From: Methylophaga sulfidovorans
GTDB lineage: Bacteria; Pseudomonadota; Gammaproteobacteria; Nitrosococcales; Methylophagaceae
DNA: 64,000 nt
Assembly (NCBI RefSeq): GCF_900114205.1
Contig: NZ_FOSH01000009.1
Span: 1 to 64,000, forward strand
Direction of reading: 5' to 3'
Shown here: positions 35,252-47,006 of the stretch, in pieces
How positions within the stretch are numbered: the first letter of the stretch is position 1
Layout: each line of letters begins with the position of its first letter
The notes under the pieces: generated by a model
Databases searched by the model: none
What the model saw: the letters and a program-made list of their open reading frames with translations, nothing else
What the model was told of the DNA's origin: nothing
Translations under genes and position numbers: made by a program

Positions 35252-35962
35252 ATGCAAAAGAAACAAGAATTGTATTCTGGTAAAGCCAAAAGTGTTTTTG
35301 CTACAGATAATGAAGATTATGTCGTCCTGAGCTTTCGTGATGATACGTCTGCATTCGATGGTGAAAAAGTTGAACAGTTAAACCGCAAAGGCATGGTCAA
35401 TAACAAGTTTAATGCTTTCATCATGCAATATCTGGCTGATAAAGGCATTCCAACTCACTTTGAAGAGCTGTTGAACGACACCGAATCATTAGTTAAAAAC
35501 ATGAAAATGGTGCCGGTGGAATGTGTTGTACGTAATGTGGCTTCCGGTAGCCTTGTTCGTCGCCTTGGGGTTGAAGATGGACTTGAGCTCAATCCACCCG
35601 TGTTTGAATTTTTTCTTAAAAATGATGCATTACATGATCCAATGATCAATGAGTATCACATTGAAACATTCGGCTGGGCAAAAGCCGAAGATATAAGCAA
35701 AATGAAAGAGTTAACGTTTAAAGTTAATGAATATTTACAGAAGCTATTTGCTGATGCCGGCATGATTTTAGTGGACTATAAGCTGGAATTTGGTCTGTTC
35801 AAAGGCCAGATATTTTTGGGTGATGAGTTTAGTCCGGATGGCTGTCGCCTTTGGGATGCAGAAACACGTAAAAAGCTGGATAAAGATCGTTTCAGACAAG
35901 GGCTAGGTGGTGTGATCGAAGCCTACGAAGAAGTCGCTCAACGTATCGGTGTTAAGCTATAA
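35252..35962 (+). CDS. purC: SAICAR synthetase (phosphoribosylaminoimidazole-succinocarboxamide synthase)
   Basis: Joins CAIR and aspartate with ATP to give SAICAR in purine biosynthesis. The N-terminus [31 protein letters not shown] and [17 protein letters not shown] are diagnostic. Length 236 is normal. Likely the last gene of the dapA-bamC-MBL-purC run, since a strong terminator follows. Confidence 0.97.
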   Translation: MQKKQELYSGKAKSVFATDNEDYVVLSFRDDTSAFDGEKVEQLNRKGMVNNKFNAFIMQYLADKGIPTHFEELLNDTESLVKNMKMVPVECVVRNVASGSLVRRLGVEDGLELNPPVFEFFLKNDALHDPMINEYHIETFGWAKAEDISKMKELTFKVNEYLQKLFADAGMILVDYKLEFGLFKGQIFLGDEFSPDGCRLWDAETRKKLDKDRFRQGLGGVIEAYEEVAQRIGVKL

Positions 35963-35975
35963 ATTCACGTTATCA

Positions 35976-36012
35976 AAGGTTCATTTTTACTCAAAATGAA
36001 CCTTAATTTTTA
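35976..36012 (+). terminator. Terminator after purC
   Basis: A perfect 12-base stem (AAGGTTCATTTT with AAAATGAACCTT), a 5-base loop and then AATTTTTATTG. It begins 13 bases after the purC stop. Confidence 0.9.
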
Positions 36013-36121
36013 TTGTATAAACATAAGTATTGAATTTATTTCGATGAGATGAGACTAAATCATGTGCACAAAATAATTGTGTGACATATGATTGTCTTAT
36101 TTAATAAAACTGGAGTTTTAT

Positions 36122-37078
36122 ATGAAAACACCAGATTTACCTCAAAATGAACAAGAAAGATTATCGACACTAAAATCGCTGACTATTCTTGATTCTGCTC
36201 CAGATGAACGCTTTGATCGTCTAACAAGAATCGCCACTAAATTGTTTGATGTGCCAGTTGCACTTGTCAGTCTTGTTGATAAAAATCGCCAATGGTTCAA
36301 ATCATGCCAGGGATTGGATATCACTGAAACTCCTCGGGATATATCCTTCTGCGGGCATGCTATTTTGGGAGAAGGTGCCTTTGTTGTGGAGGATGCCCAT
36401 AACGATGAACGTTTCATCGATAACCCGTTATTAATAGGTCAAAAGCATATACGTTTTTATGCTGGTTATCCCATTCGTTATCTTGATGGCAGTAAGTTAG
36501 GTACCTTATGTATCAAAGATGTGAAGCCGAGACAGTTCAGGGAGGATGATCGACAACTACTTAAAGATCTGGCGACAATTGTTGAGCATGAAATTCAAGC
36601 TGTTGAATTGGCTACGATGGATGAGCTTACAGGGATATTAAACCGGCGTGGTTTTAATATGTCGGCAGAAAAATCATTGAATATCTGTAAACGTGGTGCG
36701 CTTCCCGTTGCTCTTGTTTTTCTCGACCTTAATGAATTTAAACCAATCAATGATAAGTTTGGTCATGCTGAAGGAGATAAAGCGCTCCAGCAGTTTGCAA
36801 GCATACTAGATGACGTTGGCAGAGATTCAGATATTGTGGCAAGAATGGGCGGAGATGAGTTTGTCATTTTATTAGTTGATGCTGATAAAAATGCCGTTGA
36901 TGAGGTTATGAAACGATTTTCACAACAAATTCAACGGTGTAATGAGCAGCAAGCGTTGGGCTATCACATCACCTTTTCTTACGGAATCGTACTCTTTGAA
37001 CCTGAAAAACACGCAACAATAGATGAATTGTTATCTGAAGGGGATGCGCTGATGTATCAGCGCAAGAAAAGTCGTTAG
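36122..37078 (+). CDS. GAF-GGDEF diguanylate cyclase
   Basis: A soluble protein with an N-terminal GAF domain (about 20-155; FDVPVALVSLVDKNRQWFKS and CGHAILGEGAFVVEDAHNDERF) and a C-terminal GGDEF domain (about 165-315; VFLDLNEFKPINDKFGHAEGD and ARMGGDEFVILL). It should make cyclic di-GMP under control of a small ligand or redox signal. Starting at ATG 36122, which follows GGAG by 7 bases, gives 318 residues. It is separate from the purC operon by a terminator. Confidence 0.92.
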   Translation: MKTPDLPQNEQERLSTLKSLTILDSAPDERFDRLTRIATKLFDVPVALVSLVDKNRQWFKSCQGLDITETPRDISFCGHAILGEGAFVVEDAHNDERFIDNPLLIGQKHIRFYAGYPIRYLDGSKLGTLCIKDVKPRQFREDDRQLLKDLATIVEHEIQAVELATMDELTGILNRRGFNMSAEKSLNICKRGALPVALVFLDLNEFKPINDKFGHAEGDKALQQFASILDDVGRDSDIVARMGGDEFVILLVDADKNAVDEVMKRFSQQIQRCNEQQALGYHITFSYGIVLFEPEKHATIDELLSEGDALMYQRKKSR

Positions 37079-37079
37079 A

Positions 37080-38129
37080 TTAACTAACGACTTTCCAGTG
37101 TATTTGATTTCCTGCACGCATCGGTACCAGTGAACTGTCTGCAAAAGTTAATGTTTCAGGTACATCCCAACTTTCTTTTACTAAGGTTATCTTATCTTCA
37201 TTTCTTGGCAGGCGATAAAAGTCTGGCCCGTTAAAACTAGCAAAACTTTCTAATTTATCCAGTGCATTTGCAGCTTCAAATGCTTCAGCATATAACTCGA
37301 TTGCCGCGTGAGCACTATATATTCCTGCACAACCACAGCTGGCTTCTTTACCAGCACGAGGATGGGGTGCACTATCGGTGCCTAAAAAGAATTTTTTACT
37401 GCCACTGGTGGCTGCTTTGATTAAGGCCTGTTGATGGGTATTTCTCTTCAAGACAGGTAAACAATAATGATGTGGATGAATACCACCTACTAAGAGATCA
37501 TTTCTGTTTAACAAAAGATGATGCGGTGTGATGGTCGCAGCAATATTATCGGACGCACTGCTAACAAATTCCGCTGCATTTGACGTTGTGATATGTTCAA
37601 ACACGATTCTTAATTCAGGAAAGTCATTCATCAGTGGAATTAATACCTGATCAATGAATACTTTTTCACGGTCAAAGACATCAATGTCAGCGGCAGTGAC
37701 CTCACCATGAACAAGTAAATGCATTCCTATTTTTTGCATAGCCTCTAATGTCTGATAACAGTGTTTTAGATCGGTGACACCGGCATCTGAATTAGTTGTT
37801 GCACCAGCTGGATAGAGTTTTACGGCATGAACAATGCCACTTTCTTTGGCGCGATAAATTTCATCGGCAGAGGTGTTATCAGTGAGATACAATGTCATTA
37901 AAGGTTCAAACTGACTATTAGCAGGTATGTTTTTAACTATTCTGTTTTTATAGTCGAGTGCCAAGGCAGTACTGGTCACAGGTGGACGAAGATTTGGCAT
38001 GACGATGGCACGTCCAAATACGCTGGCTGTATCAGAAACAGTCCTTTCCAGAGCCAGATCATCGCGCAAGTGTAAGTGCCAGTCGTCTGGGCGGCTTAAT
38101 GTTATTTGAGTTTGATTTGATTGTGTCAT
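37080..38129 (-). CDS. pyrC: Dihydroorotase
   Basis: Closes the dihydroorotate ring in pyrimidine biosynthesis. The metal motif [12 protein letters not shown] opens the protein. [14 protein letters not shown] carries the carbamylated lysine, and LLVHGEV and FEHITTS hold histidines. [15 protein letters not shown] carries the catalytic aspartate. Length 349 is the PyrC (class II, single-function) size. It is convergent with the GGDEF gene, with one base between stops. Confidence 0.96.
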   Translation of the reverse strand: MTQSNQTQITLSRPDDWHLHLRDDLALERTVSDTASVFGRAIVMPNLRPPVTSTALALDYKNRIVKNIPANSQFEPLMTLYLTDNTSADEIYRAKESGIVHAVKLYPAGATTNSDAGVTDLKHCYQTLEAMQKIGMHLLVHGEVTAADIDVFDREKVFIDQVLIPLMNDFPELRIVFEHITTSNAAEFVSSASDNIAATITPHHLLLNRNDLLVGGIHPHHYCLPVLKRNTHQQALIKAATSGSKKFFLGTDSAPHPRAGKEASCGCAGIYSAHAAIELYAEAFEAANALDKLESFASFNGPDFYRLPRNEDKITLVKESWDVPETLTFADSSLVPMRAGNQIHWKVVS

Positions 38130-38293
38130 AGCGGCGAATTATGCCACAGCAAATGCATTAAGCATAAATAGTTCTTTTATACGCAGAAAGGCGACAGACC
38201 TTATTCTTGACCTTATCGTGCATTACAAGTAACTTTACACGTTTACAATTTTTTAGCTCACTAAAAAGAACGGCATACATATAAGGGGAACAC

Positions 38294-40036
38294 GTGGAAT
38301 TAAGTGGTGCCGAGATATTAGTTCAATGTCTCAAAGACGAAGGTGTTGAATACCTTTTCGGGTATCCTGGTGGTGCAGTGCTGCATATCTATGATGCGCT
38401 ATACAATCAGGAAGATGTCAAACACATTCTAGTTCGACATGAGCAAGCTGCAACACATGCTGCAGATGGCTACGCTCGGGCTACAGGTAAACCTGGTGTG
38501 GTCTTAGTCACATCTGGTCCTGGTGCTACAAATGCTGTCACTGGTATTGCAACAGCATATATGGATTCCATCCCAATGGTGGTTATCACTGGTCAGGTTA
38601 GCACTGCCGTTATTGGTAGTGATGCTTTCCAGGAAGTTGATGCGGTTGGGATCACTCGTCCATGTGTTAAGCACAACTTTTTAGTTAAAGACATCAACGA
38701 TCTCGCTGAGACAGTTAAAAAAGCATTTTACGTTGCTTCTACTGGTCGGCCGGGTCCTGTTGTTGTTGATGTGCCTAAAGATATCACTGATCCGTCTATT
38801 AAAATCCCTTATCACTACCCAGATAAAGTGGCGATGCGTTCTTATCAGCCAACAGTGAAAGGCCACAGTGGTCAAATCAAACGTGCTGTTGATCTGATGT
38901 TATCCGCCAAAAAACCAATGGTTTATACCGGTGGTGGTGTTGTATTGGGTAAAGGTTCAGATGAGTTGCGGAAATTTGTTCGTCATCTGGGATTTCCTAT
39001 TACCAGCACATTAATGGGCTTAGGTGCTTATCCTGCAACGGATAAACAGTTCCTGGGTATGCTTGGGATGCATGGTACTTATGAAGCGAATATGGCAATG
39101 CATGACTGCGATGTGCTGATTGCTATTGGCGCCCGCTTTGATGACCGGGTTACAGGCAAAATTGCCGAGTTTTGCCCACATGCACAAATCGTACATATCG
39201 ATATTGATCCATCTTCTATCTCTAAGACGATCACAGTGGATATACCGATCGTGGGTAGTGTTCCTGATGTACTTCAGGAAATGAATCATTTGTTGGCAAA
39301 CAGCAGTAAAAAGCCACAAAAGAAAGCCCTGGAAGAATGGTGGAAAATTATTGATGGCTGGCGCTCTAAGCTATGCATGAGCTATGACCGTAACAGTGAC
39401 AAAATTAAGCCACAATCGGTTATCGAAATGGTTCACGAAATTACTAATGGTAATGCGTATGTGACCTCCGATGTTGGTCAACACCAAATGTGGGCGGCTC
39501 AGTATTACGGTTTTGATGAACCAAATCGCTGGATTAATTCTGGTGGCCTGGGAACCATGGGCTTTGGTTTACCTGCAGCCATGGGTGTTCAATTAGCATA
39601 TCCGGAAGATACGGTTGTTTGTGTGACTGGTGAAGGTAGTATCCAAATGTGTATTCAGGAGTTATCAACCTGTCTGCAATATGGATTGCCAATCAAAATT
39701 GTTGCTTTGAACAACCGTTACTTAGGTATGGTTCGTCAGTGGCAAGAATTTTTCTATGAGAACCGGTATTCGCATTCTTATATGGAATCATTACCAGACT
39801 TTGTGAAGTTAACGGAAAGTTATGGTCATGTCGGTATTCGAATTGAAAAACCTGAAGATCTCAGAGCAGAACTTGAACGTGGTTTTGCGATGAAAGATCG
39901 TTTAGTTTTCTTTGATATCGTGACAGATCAAACAGAAAATGTTTATCCGATGATTGCTCAAGGCAAGGCACATAATGACATGCATATGTCACCATACAGT
40001 GCACCTGCACAAGATTCTGAAAGGGAGCTGTCGTAA
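38294..40036 (+). CDS. ilvB: Acetolactate synthase, large subunit
   Basis: A ThDP enzyme that makes acetolactate or acetohydroxybutyrate for valine, leucine and isoleucine. The first domain shows YLFGYPGGAVLHIYDAL and RHEQAATHAADGYARATGKPG. The C-terminal ThDP region has GLGTMGFGLPAAMG and TGEGSIQMCIQELST followed by NNRYLGMVRQWQ. The start is GTG at 38294 after AAGGGG. Length 580. The small subunit gene begins 3 bases after the stop. Confidence 0.97.
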   Translation: MELSGAEILVQCLKDEGVEYLFGYPGGAVLHIYDALYNQEDVKHILVRHEQAATHAADGYARATGKPGVVLVTSGPGATNAVTGIATAYMDSIPMVVITGQVSTAVIGSDAFQEVDAVGITRPCVKHNFLVKDINDLAETVKKAFYVASTGRPGPVVVDVPKDITDPSIKIPYHYPDKVAMRSYQPTVKGHSGQIKRAVDLMLSAKKPMVYTGGGVVLGKGSDELRKFVRHLGFPITSTLMGLGAYPATDKQFLGMLGMHGTYEANMAMHDCDVLIAIGARFDDRVTGKIAEFCPHAQIVHIDIDPSSISKTITVDIPIVGSVPDVLQEMNHLLANSSKKPQKKALEEWWKIIDGWRSKLCMSYDRNSDKIKPQSVIEMVHEITNGNAYVTSDVGQHQMWAAQYYGFDEPNRWINSGGLGTMGFGLPAAMGVQLAYPEDTVVCVTGEGSIQMCIQELSTCLQYGLPIKIVALNNRYLGMVRQWQEFFYENRYSHSYMESLPDFVKLTESYGHVGIRIEKPEDLRAELERGFAMKDRLVFFDIVTDQTENVYPMIAQGKAHNDMHMSPYSAPAQDSERELS

Positions 40037-40038
40037 CC

Positions 40039-40533
40039 ATGCGCCATATTATTTCTATCCTGATCGAAAACGAAGCAGGGGCTTTGTCGCGTGTGGCCGG
40101 ACTTTTTTCAGCACGTGCATACAATATTGAGTCACTCACTGTTGCACCTACGGAAGATCCATCACTGTCACGTATGACAATTGTGACTAATGGGACAGAC
40201 CGTATTATCGAACAGATTGTGAAACAACTAAACAAACTGATCGATGTTGTGAAACTAATGGATTTGACTGAAGGGCCACATATTGAGCGTGAAATGATGC
40301 TGATTAAAGTTAAAGCAGCAACCATGGCTCAAAGAGAAGACGTTAAACGTCTTTGTGATATTTTCCGGGGACATATCATTGATGTGACCTCATCAACGTA
40401 TACCATTGAATTGACAGGGGCTGTCAGCAAGTTGGATTCTTTTATCGAAGCCCTTGCTGAACATAAAATTATTGAAACTGTCCGTTCAGGTGTCACAGGT
40501 ATTGCTCGCGGCGAGAAAAGCTTGCACCTGTAA
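40039..40533 (+). CDS. ilvH: Acetolactate synthase, small (regulatory) subunit
   Basis: The ACT-domain partner of the large subunit. It begins RHIISILIENEAGALSRVAGLFSARAYNIESLTV, which is the valine-binding ACT fold, and continues through a second ACT-like half. Length 164 is typical. It confers valine feedback in the family. Its close spacing to ilvB indicates coupled expression. Confidence 0.96.
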   Translation: MRHIISILIENEAGALSRVAGLFSARAYNIESLTVAPTEDPSLSRMTIVTNGTDRIIEQIVKQLNKLIDVVKLMDLTEGPHIEREMMLIKVKAATMAQREDVKRLCDIFRGHIIDVTSSTYTIELTGAVSKLDSFIEALAEHKIIETVRSGVTGIARGEKSLHL

Positions 40534-40544
40534 ACTGAATTTAA

Positions 40545-41594
<1,050 letters not shown>

Positions 41595-41615
41595 TCAATA
41601 ATAGCTTGAAAATAG

Positions 41616-41652
41616 ACGGGGGCGGTTGTGAAAACAATCGCCCCCGTTTTGT
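41616..41652 (+). terminator. Terminator after ilvC
   Basis: A GC-rich 14-base stem (ACGGGGGCGGTTGT with ACAATCGCCCCCGT, one G-T pair), a GAAA loop and a run of T. It would end the ilvB-ilvH-ilvC transcript. Confidence 0.93.
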
Positions 41653-41706
41653 TTGTGCGCGTGAACTGTCATAATGTAAGCACTAATCAACAGGAGCCTG
41701 GTTTTT

Positions 41707-42456
41707 ATGATTAATAGCGAAAAGCCTCAAAATCGCGGTATCTATTTACTACCGAATTTATTTACAACAGCTGGTCTGTTTGCTGGGTTTTACGCCATTG
41801 TCGCAGGTATTCGAGGTGACTTTGAAACCGCATCTATTGCCATTTTTATTGCGATGATTATGGATGGGTTAGACGGCCGAATTGCACGTATGACCAATAC
41901 CCAAAGTGCTTTTGGTGCAGAATATGACAGCTTAGCTGACATGGTTTCTTTTGGTATGGCGCCGGCATTGGTTATTTTTCAGTGGTCGTTGCATGGTATG
42001 GGTAAGTTTGGATGGATGGTTGCATTTATCTATGCTGCCTGTGGTGCATTACGACTGGCCAGGTTTAATACCCAGATAGGGACACAAGACAAACGTTATT
42101 TTCAGGGTTTACCAAGTCCTGCGGCCGCAGCAATTATCGCTGGTTGGGTATGGGCTGGTACAAGTAATGACTTTAGCGGAAATATGATTGATATTTTCAC
42201 CATTCCTATTACTTTTGGTGCTGCCATACTTATGGTCAGTTCGATGCGTTACCATAGCTTTAAAGAGCTCGATTTACGAAATCGGGTACCTTTTGTGGTG
42301 ATGTTGGTACTTGTACTGATTTTTGCGCTGGTCGCTATTGATCCACCGACAATTCTGTTTAGCGTATTCTTAATCTATGGCTTATCCGGCCCGGTTTTTA
42401 CCCTATTAAAGCTGCGTCAGCATCGCTCAGAACGCGCACAGGCAAAAGAAGAATAA
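41707..42456 (+). CDS. pssA: CDP-diacylglycerol--serine O-phosphatidyltransferase
   Basis: An inner-membrane enzyme making phosphatidylserine, precursor of phosphatidylethanolamine. The CDP-alcohol phosphotransferase signature DG-x2-AR-x8-G-x3-D-x3-D is visible in [12 protein letters not shown] and [10 protein letters not shown]. Several membrane helices follow. Length 249. The pairing of pssA with ilv and leu genes is common in gammaproteobacteria. AGGAG precedes the ATG. Confidence 0.93.
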   Translation: MINSEKPQNRGIYLLPNLFTTAGLFAGFYAIVAGIRGDFETASIAIFIAMIMDGLDGRIARMTNTQSAFGAEYDSLADMVSFGMAPALVIFQWSLHGMGKFGWMVAFIYAACGALRLARFNTQIGTQDKRYFQGLPSPAAAAIIAGWVWAGTSNDFSGNMIDIFTIPITFGAAILMVSSMRYHSFKELDLRNRVPFVVMLVLVLIFALVAIDPPTILFSVFLIYGLSGPVFTLLKLRQHRSERAQAKEE

Positions 42457-42493
42457 AATAAACAATACTCTTGATAATCTGGTTCACACATTT

Positions 42494-44026
42494 ATGACTG
42501 ACAAGCTAATAATTTTTGATACAACCTTACGCGACGGTGAGCAAAGTCCGGGCGCATCAATGACAAAAGATGAAAAAGTCCGCATTGCTAAAGCGCTTGA
42601 GCGCATGCGTGTAGATGTTATTGAGGCCGGATTTCCAATCGCCAGCACCGGCGACTTTGAAGCCGTTCAAGCTGTAGCCAAAGCTGTAAAAGATAGTCGA
42701 ATTTGCGGTCTGTCCAGAGCTTTAGATACAGATATCGACAGGGCTGGTGAAGCACTTAAGTTAGCTAATGCGTCACGCATACACACCTTTATAGCTACTT
42801 CACCTATCCATATGAAGATGAAACTACGTATGGAGCCAGATCAAGTCATTGAGAATGCTGTCCGCGCGGTAAAACGTGCCCGACAATATACAGATGACGT
42901 CGAGTTTTCTCCTGAAGATGCTGGTCGCAGTGAAACCGATTTTCTGTGTCGAATCCTTGAGGCGGTCATCGACGCTGGCGCTACGACTTTAAACATTCCT
43001 GACACGGTCGGTTATAACTTACCTCATCAGTTTGGTTCATTAATATCGACATTACGTGAGCGTATTCCTAACGCTGACAAAGCAATATTTTCTGTACATT
43101 GCCATAACGATCTGGGGTTGGCTGTTGCCAACTCCTTATCGGCAGTTATGAATGGAGCAAGACAAGTTGAATGCACCATTAATGGTCTCGGCGAACGTGC
43201 TGGTAACGCTGCTCTTGAAGAAGTGGTTATGGCCGTCAGAACGCGTCAGGATATGTTTCCTTGTGATACCAATATTGATACGCAATATATCTTATCTGCA
43301 TCACGACTAGTGTCTGGTATCACAGGCTTTGTCGTTCAGCCTAATAAGGCTATTGTTGGTGCCAATGCCTTTGCGCATGAGTCGGGCATACATCAGGATG
43401 GTGTTCTGAAAAATCGTGAAACCTATGAAATTATGCGTGCAGAAGATGTCGGCTGGAATACCAACAGAATGGTGCTTGGCAAACATTCTGGTCGAAATGC
43501 TTTCCGTAGCCGTCTTCAGGAATTAGGTATTGAATTAGCTTCTGAGACAGACTTGAATGCCGCATTTACACGCTTTAAAGAATTGGCTGATAAAAAACAT
43601 GAAGTCTTTGATGAAGATATTCAGGCCTTGGTAAGTGATACTGTCGCCACTGCTGATGAACGGGTAAGTCTAATATCAATGAAGGTTTGCAGTGAAACAG
43701 GCGAGACACCTTTTGCTACAGTGACATTGTCAGTCGATGGTAGAGAAGTTCAGACACAAATGAGTGGCGGTGGACCTGTTGATGCAGCTTATAAAGCCAT
43801 TGAATCTATTGTACAAAGTCAAACAGAGCTTCAATTGTATTCAGTTAACAGCATCACAACGGGAACGGATGCGCAGGGTGAGGTTAGTGTTCGTCTTGAG
43901 AAAGGCGGACGAATTGTGAGCGGCCAAGGTGCTGATACAGATATCGTTATTGCATCAGCAAAAGCTTATCTCAATGCGCTTAATAAAATATTAAGCCCGG
44001 TTGACCGAGCCCACCCACAAGTCTGA
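42494..44026 (+). CDS. leuA: 2-Isopropylmalate synthase
   Basis: First committed step of leucine synthesis, condensing acetyl-CoA with ketoisovalerate. The HMGL-like barrel starts [16 protein letters not shown], with metal ligands in [13 protein letters not shown] and [11 protein letters not shown]. The C-terminal LeuA dimer/leucine-feedback domain follows (about 390-510). Length 510 is normal. It is 37 bases after pssA and its stop overlaps the holD start by one base (TGATG). Confidence 0.96.
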   Translation: MTDKLIIFDTTLRDGEQSPGASMTKDEKVRIAKALERMRVDVIEAGFPIASTGDFEAVQAVAKAVKDSRICGLSRALDTDIDRAGEALKLANASRIHTFIATSPIHMKMKLRMEPDQVIENAVRAVKRARQYTDDVEFSPEDAGRSETDFLCRILEAVIDAGATTLNIPDTVGYNLPHQFGSLISTLRERIPNADKAIFSVHCHNDLGLAVANSLSAVMNGARQVECTINGLGERAGNAALEEVVMAVRTRQDMFPCDTNIDTQYILSASRLVSGITGFVVQPNKAIVGANAFAHESGIHQDGVLKNRETYEIMRAEDVGWNTNRMVLGKHSGRNAFRSRLQELGIELASETDLNAAFTRFKELADKKHEVFDEDIQALVSDTVATADERVSLISMKVCSETGETPFATVTLSVDGREVQTQMSGGGPVDAAYKAIESIVQSQTELQLYSVNSITTGTDAQGEVSVRLEKGGRIVSGQGADTDIVIASAKAYLNALNKILSPVDRAHPQV

Positions 44027-44487
44027 TGGCATTATCTGAATATCAATATTCAGTATTGTCTGAAATGGGCATACCTGTCTGGACGCAACGACAGAGTAAA
44101 ACTACTGAAATAATAACGGCGACTGAATCGCAACCATTGGATAATTTGCAGAGTAACACTCTGCAAATTCCTAATGATGTCCAATTGCTTATTATTGTTG
44201 AAACGACTCAACTTGCTACTGTTGAACAGCGTTTATTAAGCAGTATTCTCAAGGCTGTTAGCTTAGATAACAGACGACAGTTCTTGATTGAATCACAGGA
44301 CTTAAGACAAGTGAGCGAAGATGATTTCCATAGTAAGACAATTATTACTATGACTGAGGCTGAATACAGTTTACCTGAGGGTATCGAGTGTGTTCAGTTA
44401 CCATCTTTAGCTGCCATGGTAAAGCAAACCTCTTTAAAAGCGATTGCCTGGCAACAATTAAAACGCTATCGCCACGCTTTTAATTAA
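44026..44487 (+). CDS. holD: DNA polymerase III psi subunit (HolD)-like protein
   Basis: 153 residues, poorly conserved but with the plan of HolD: an early GIPVWTQR (compare GITQWSLR in E. coli), a central strand-helix region and a C-terminal IAWQQLKRYRHAF (compare ALWQQICTYEHDF). Psi joins the clamp loader to single-stranded DNA-binding protein through chi. The position directly upstream of rimI matches the E. coli holD-rimI order, which supports the call. Its start overlaps leuA. Confidence 0.8.
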   Translation: MALSEYQYSVLSEMGIPVWTQRQSKTTEIITATESQPLDNLQSNTLQIPNDVQLLIIVETTQLATVEQRLLSSILKAVSLDNRRQFLIESQDLRQVSEDDFHSKTIITMTEAEYSLPEGIECVQLPSLAAMVKQTSLKAIAWQQLKRYRHAFN

Positions 44488-44498
44488 CGGACAAAAAT

Positions 44499-44969
44499 AT
44501 GGTTTCCCCGAGAGTGATGACGAATAAGGACTTGCAACTAGTTCATAATATTGAATGCTCTGCAAATCAGTTTCCGTGGACGCTTAAGAACTTTTCCGAT
44601 AGTCTTGATGCCGGACATTATGCATGGGTCTATTCTGATGCTTATGATGTGGTTTTGGGCTATGCCATTGTGCAGTTAGTCCTGGATGAAGCACATCTTC
44701 TTAATCTTTGTGTCAGACCAGATATGCAAAGACAAGGATATGGTCGATTTATACTGGAACATATCATTGATTTTTCTAAAGCACGATCTGCTTCGATTGT
44801 GGTTTTAGAAGTTAGAGAGTCAAATAAAAAAGCACAAAATCTTTATGAACAGCTGGGTTTTAATGAAATGTCTGTCCGCAGAGCTTATTACCCAGCTGAG
44901 AATGGTAGAGAGAATGCAATATTAATGGGCCTGGATTTATCTATGTTATCGATTTTCGGTGATATATAA
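44499..44969 (+). CDS. rimI: Ribosomal protein S18 alanine N-acetyltransferase
   Basis: A GNAT-family acetyltransferase. The acetyl-CoA loop is RPDMQRQGYGRFIL, followed by VLEVRESNKKAQNLYEQLGF, the RimI signature. The family acetylates the N-terminus of S18. Length 156. It is 12 bases after holD, and a possible terminator hairpin follows. Confidence 0.93.
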   Translation: MVSPRVMTNKDLQLVHNIECSANQFPWTLKNFSDSLDAGHYAWVYSDAYDVVLGYAIVQLVLDEAHLLNLCVRPDMQRQGYGRFILEHIIDFSKARSASIVVLEVRESNKKAQNLYEQLGFNEMSVRRAYYPAENGRENAILMGLDLSMLSIFGDI

Positions 44970-44986
44970 GTAAACTCAAGAGCTAT

Positions 44987-45015
44987 AGCACTTGATATCA
45001 TTTGAGTGCTCTTTT
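44987..45015 (+). terminator. Possible terminator after rimI
   Basis: AGCACT and AGTGCT pair over a 12-base loop and are followed by CTTTT. The stem can be extended by AAGAG/CTCTT with a bulge. Modest strength. Confidence 0.45.
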
Positions 45016-45068
45016 AGAATAATTGACTCAATTACTCGGTTATTTTTCACATATTAGGAGATAAAAAT

Positions 45069-45650
45069 ATGGCTTATGAATTGCCACCACTTCCGTATGC
45101 TATGGATGCATTAGAACCAACAATTTCTGCGGAAACACTTGAGTATCACTATGGTAAACATCACCAAACTTATGTGACTAACTTGAATAACTTGGTGCCG
45201 GGTACTGAATTTGAAGGTAAGTCATTAGAAGAAATTATTACAAAAGCTTCTGGTGGTATCTTCAACAATGCAGCACAAATCTGGAACCACACTTTTTACT
45301 GGAACTGCATGACGCCAGATGCTAAAGGTGCACCTGCAGGTGATTTAGCTGCAGCTATTGATAGCACTTTTGGTTCTTTTGACGAATTTAAAGAAGCATT
45401 CAGCAAATCAGCTGCTACTAACTTTGGTTCAGGTTGGACTTGGTTAGTGAAAAAAGCTGATGGCAGTATTGCTATTGTTAATACCAGTAATGCAGGTTGC
45501 CCATTAACTGATGGTGAAAAACCATTGCTGACTGTTGATGTTTGGGAACATGCTTATTACATTGATTTCCGCAATGCGCGTCCTAAATACCTGGAAGCAT
45601 TCTGGGGCTTGGTTAACTGGGACTTCGTCGCAGAAAACTTCGCAAGCTAA
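45069..45650 (+). CDS. sodB: Iron superoxide dismutase
   Basis: Converts superoxide to oxygen and peroxide in the cytoplasm. Metal ligands are in [20 protein letters not shown] and [11 protein letters not shown]. The [14 protein letters not shown] segment, with its glutamine, is typical of the iron form. Length 193 is standard. A strong AGGAG site lies before the ATG, and a terminator follows. Confidence 0.96.
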   Translation: MAYELPPLPYAMDALEPTISAETLEYHYGKHHQTYVTNLNNLVPGTEFEGKSLEEIITKASGGIFNNAAQIWNHTFYWNCMTPDAKGAPAGDLAAAIDSTFGSFDEFKEAFSKSAATNFGSGWTWLVKKADGSIAIVNTSNAGCPLTDGEKPLLTVDVWEHAYYIDFRNARPKYLEAFWGLVNWDFVAENFAS

Positions 45651-45715
45651 GAAGTCGTGATATAGAGTAAATTTGTTAATTACTTTATAACATTATAAAA
45701 TACACGATTTTTGAT

Positions 45716-45747
45716 AAATGGCAGTTTCTTATGAAACTGCCATTTTT
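45716..45747 (+). terminator. Terminator after sodB
   Basis: A perfect 13-base stem (AAATGGCAGTTTC with GAAACTGCCATTT) and a 4-base loop, ending in TT. It lies 65 bases after the stop. Confidence 0.85.
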
Positions 45748-45805
45748 CGTTTATTGGCCCTAAAAAGCCGTTTATTTAATGCCGTCAGGGCAAGGAGTAC
45801 AAGCC

Positions 45806-47005
45806 ATGACAGAATCGGTCATGCCCACATACGGACGTCTAGACGTCACTTTTAGTGAAGGTAAAGGCGCTTGGTTAACTGATACAGATGGAAAACGCTA
45901 TTTAGATGCGTTGAGCGGTATTGCTGTATGTAATTTGGGGCATTGCCATCCTGCGGTGACGCGAGCGATTCAGCATCAGGCTGAAACCTTAGTGCATACA
46001 TCCAATATGTACCATATCGCTCTGCAGGAAAAACTGGCCGATAAACTGACCAGCTTGTCTGGCATGGACCAAGTGTTTTTCTGCAACTCCGGTGCAGAAG
46101 CTAATGAAGCCGCAATTAAGATTGCACGTAAGTATGGTCACAGCAAAGGCATTGATAAGCCAGTTGTGATTGTCATGGACGGCAGTTTCCATGGACGTAC
46201 AATGGCGACGTTGACTGCCACAGGAAATGCAAAAGTTCAGGTGGGCTTTGATCCTTTAGTGCCAGGTTTCGTTCGTGTGCCATACAATGATCTTGATGCG
46301 CTGCGCATGGCGATCGGTCATTGGCCTGAAGCTGTTGCCGTGTTACTTGAGCCTGTACAGGGTGAGGGTGGCATTAAAATACCAGACAGTGAGTATTTAG
46401 CTGGTGTTCGGGCAATCTGCACACAACGCAAGTTGTTGATGATGCTGGATGAAGTCCAGACAGGTATTGCCAGGACGGGTAAATGGTTTGCTTATCAACA
46501 TAATGCTGAACTCATACCTGATGTGATGACATTGGCGAAAGGGCTGGGCAATGGTGTGCCTATCGGTGCTTGTCTTGTCGCTGGTAATGCTATTGGTATT
46601 TTACAAGCAGGTAATCATGGCTCGACTTTTGGTGGCAATCCACTAGCCTGTAGTGCGGCGTTAAGTGTTTTAAACACAATTGAAGAAGACGGCATAATTG
46701 GCCATGTTAATGCGCTTAGTAAACAAATGCTTGATGGCTTTCAACAGAAACTTCTGGGTAAAGCGGGTGTGAAAGATGTACGTGCTCATGGCTTGATGTT
46801 TGGTATTGAGTTATCAGTGCCTTGTGTTGAGTTAGTTAAAAAAGCACTAGCAGATGGCTTGCTGATTAATGTAACAGCAGAATCCGTTATTCGTTTATTA
46901 CCGCCGTTAATCCTCAATGTTGAGGAAGCCCAAATTATCGTAGATAAGGTAAGTAAACTCGTGATCGAGTTTCTATCTTCGCAACAGGTTGAGAGCGTAG
47001 CCTAA
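45806..47005 (+). CDS. argD: Acetylornithine aminotransferase
   Basis: PLP enzyme of arginine synthesis (it may also serve succinyl-diaminopimelate). [32 protein letters not shown] and the PLP lysine in [14 protein letters not shown] are present. ATG 45806 follows AAGGAG by 8 bases; a frame extension to 45779 has no such site. Length 399. It is immediately followed by argF. Confidence 0.96.
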   Translation: MTESVMPTYGRLDVTFSEGKGAWLTDTDGKRYLDALSGIAVCNLGHCHPAVTRAIQHQAETLVHTSNMYHIALQEKLADKLTSLSGMDQVFFCNSGAEANEAAIKIARKYGHSKGIDKPVVIVMDGSFHGRTMATLTATGNAKVQVGFDPLVPGFVRVPYNDLDALRMAIGHWPEAVAVLLEPVQGEGGIKIPDSEYLAGVRAICTQRKLLMMLDEVQTGIARTGKWFAYQHNAELIPDVMTLAKGLGNGVPIGACLVAGNAIGILQAGNHGSTFGGNPLACSAALSVLNTIEEDGIIGHVNALSKQMLDGFQQKLLGKAGVKDVRAHGLMFGIELSVPCVELVKKALADGLLINVTAESVIRLLPPLILNVEEAQIIVDKVSKLVIEFLSSQQVESVA

Positions 47006-47006
47006 T

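Noticed and set aside
38130-38293. Leader peptide/attenuator upstream of ilvB
   Set aside because: I looked for a short frame rich in Val, Leu or Ile codons followed by competing hairpins and did not find one in the 165 bases before the start.
39861-40325. Minus-strand frame of 154 codons across the ilvB-ilvH junction
   Set aside because: Antisense to two well-supported genes; composition is a reverse-frame artefact.
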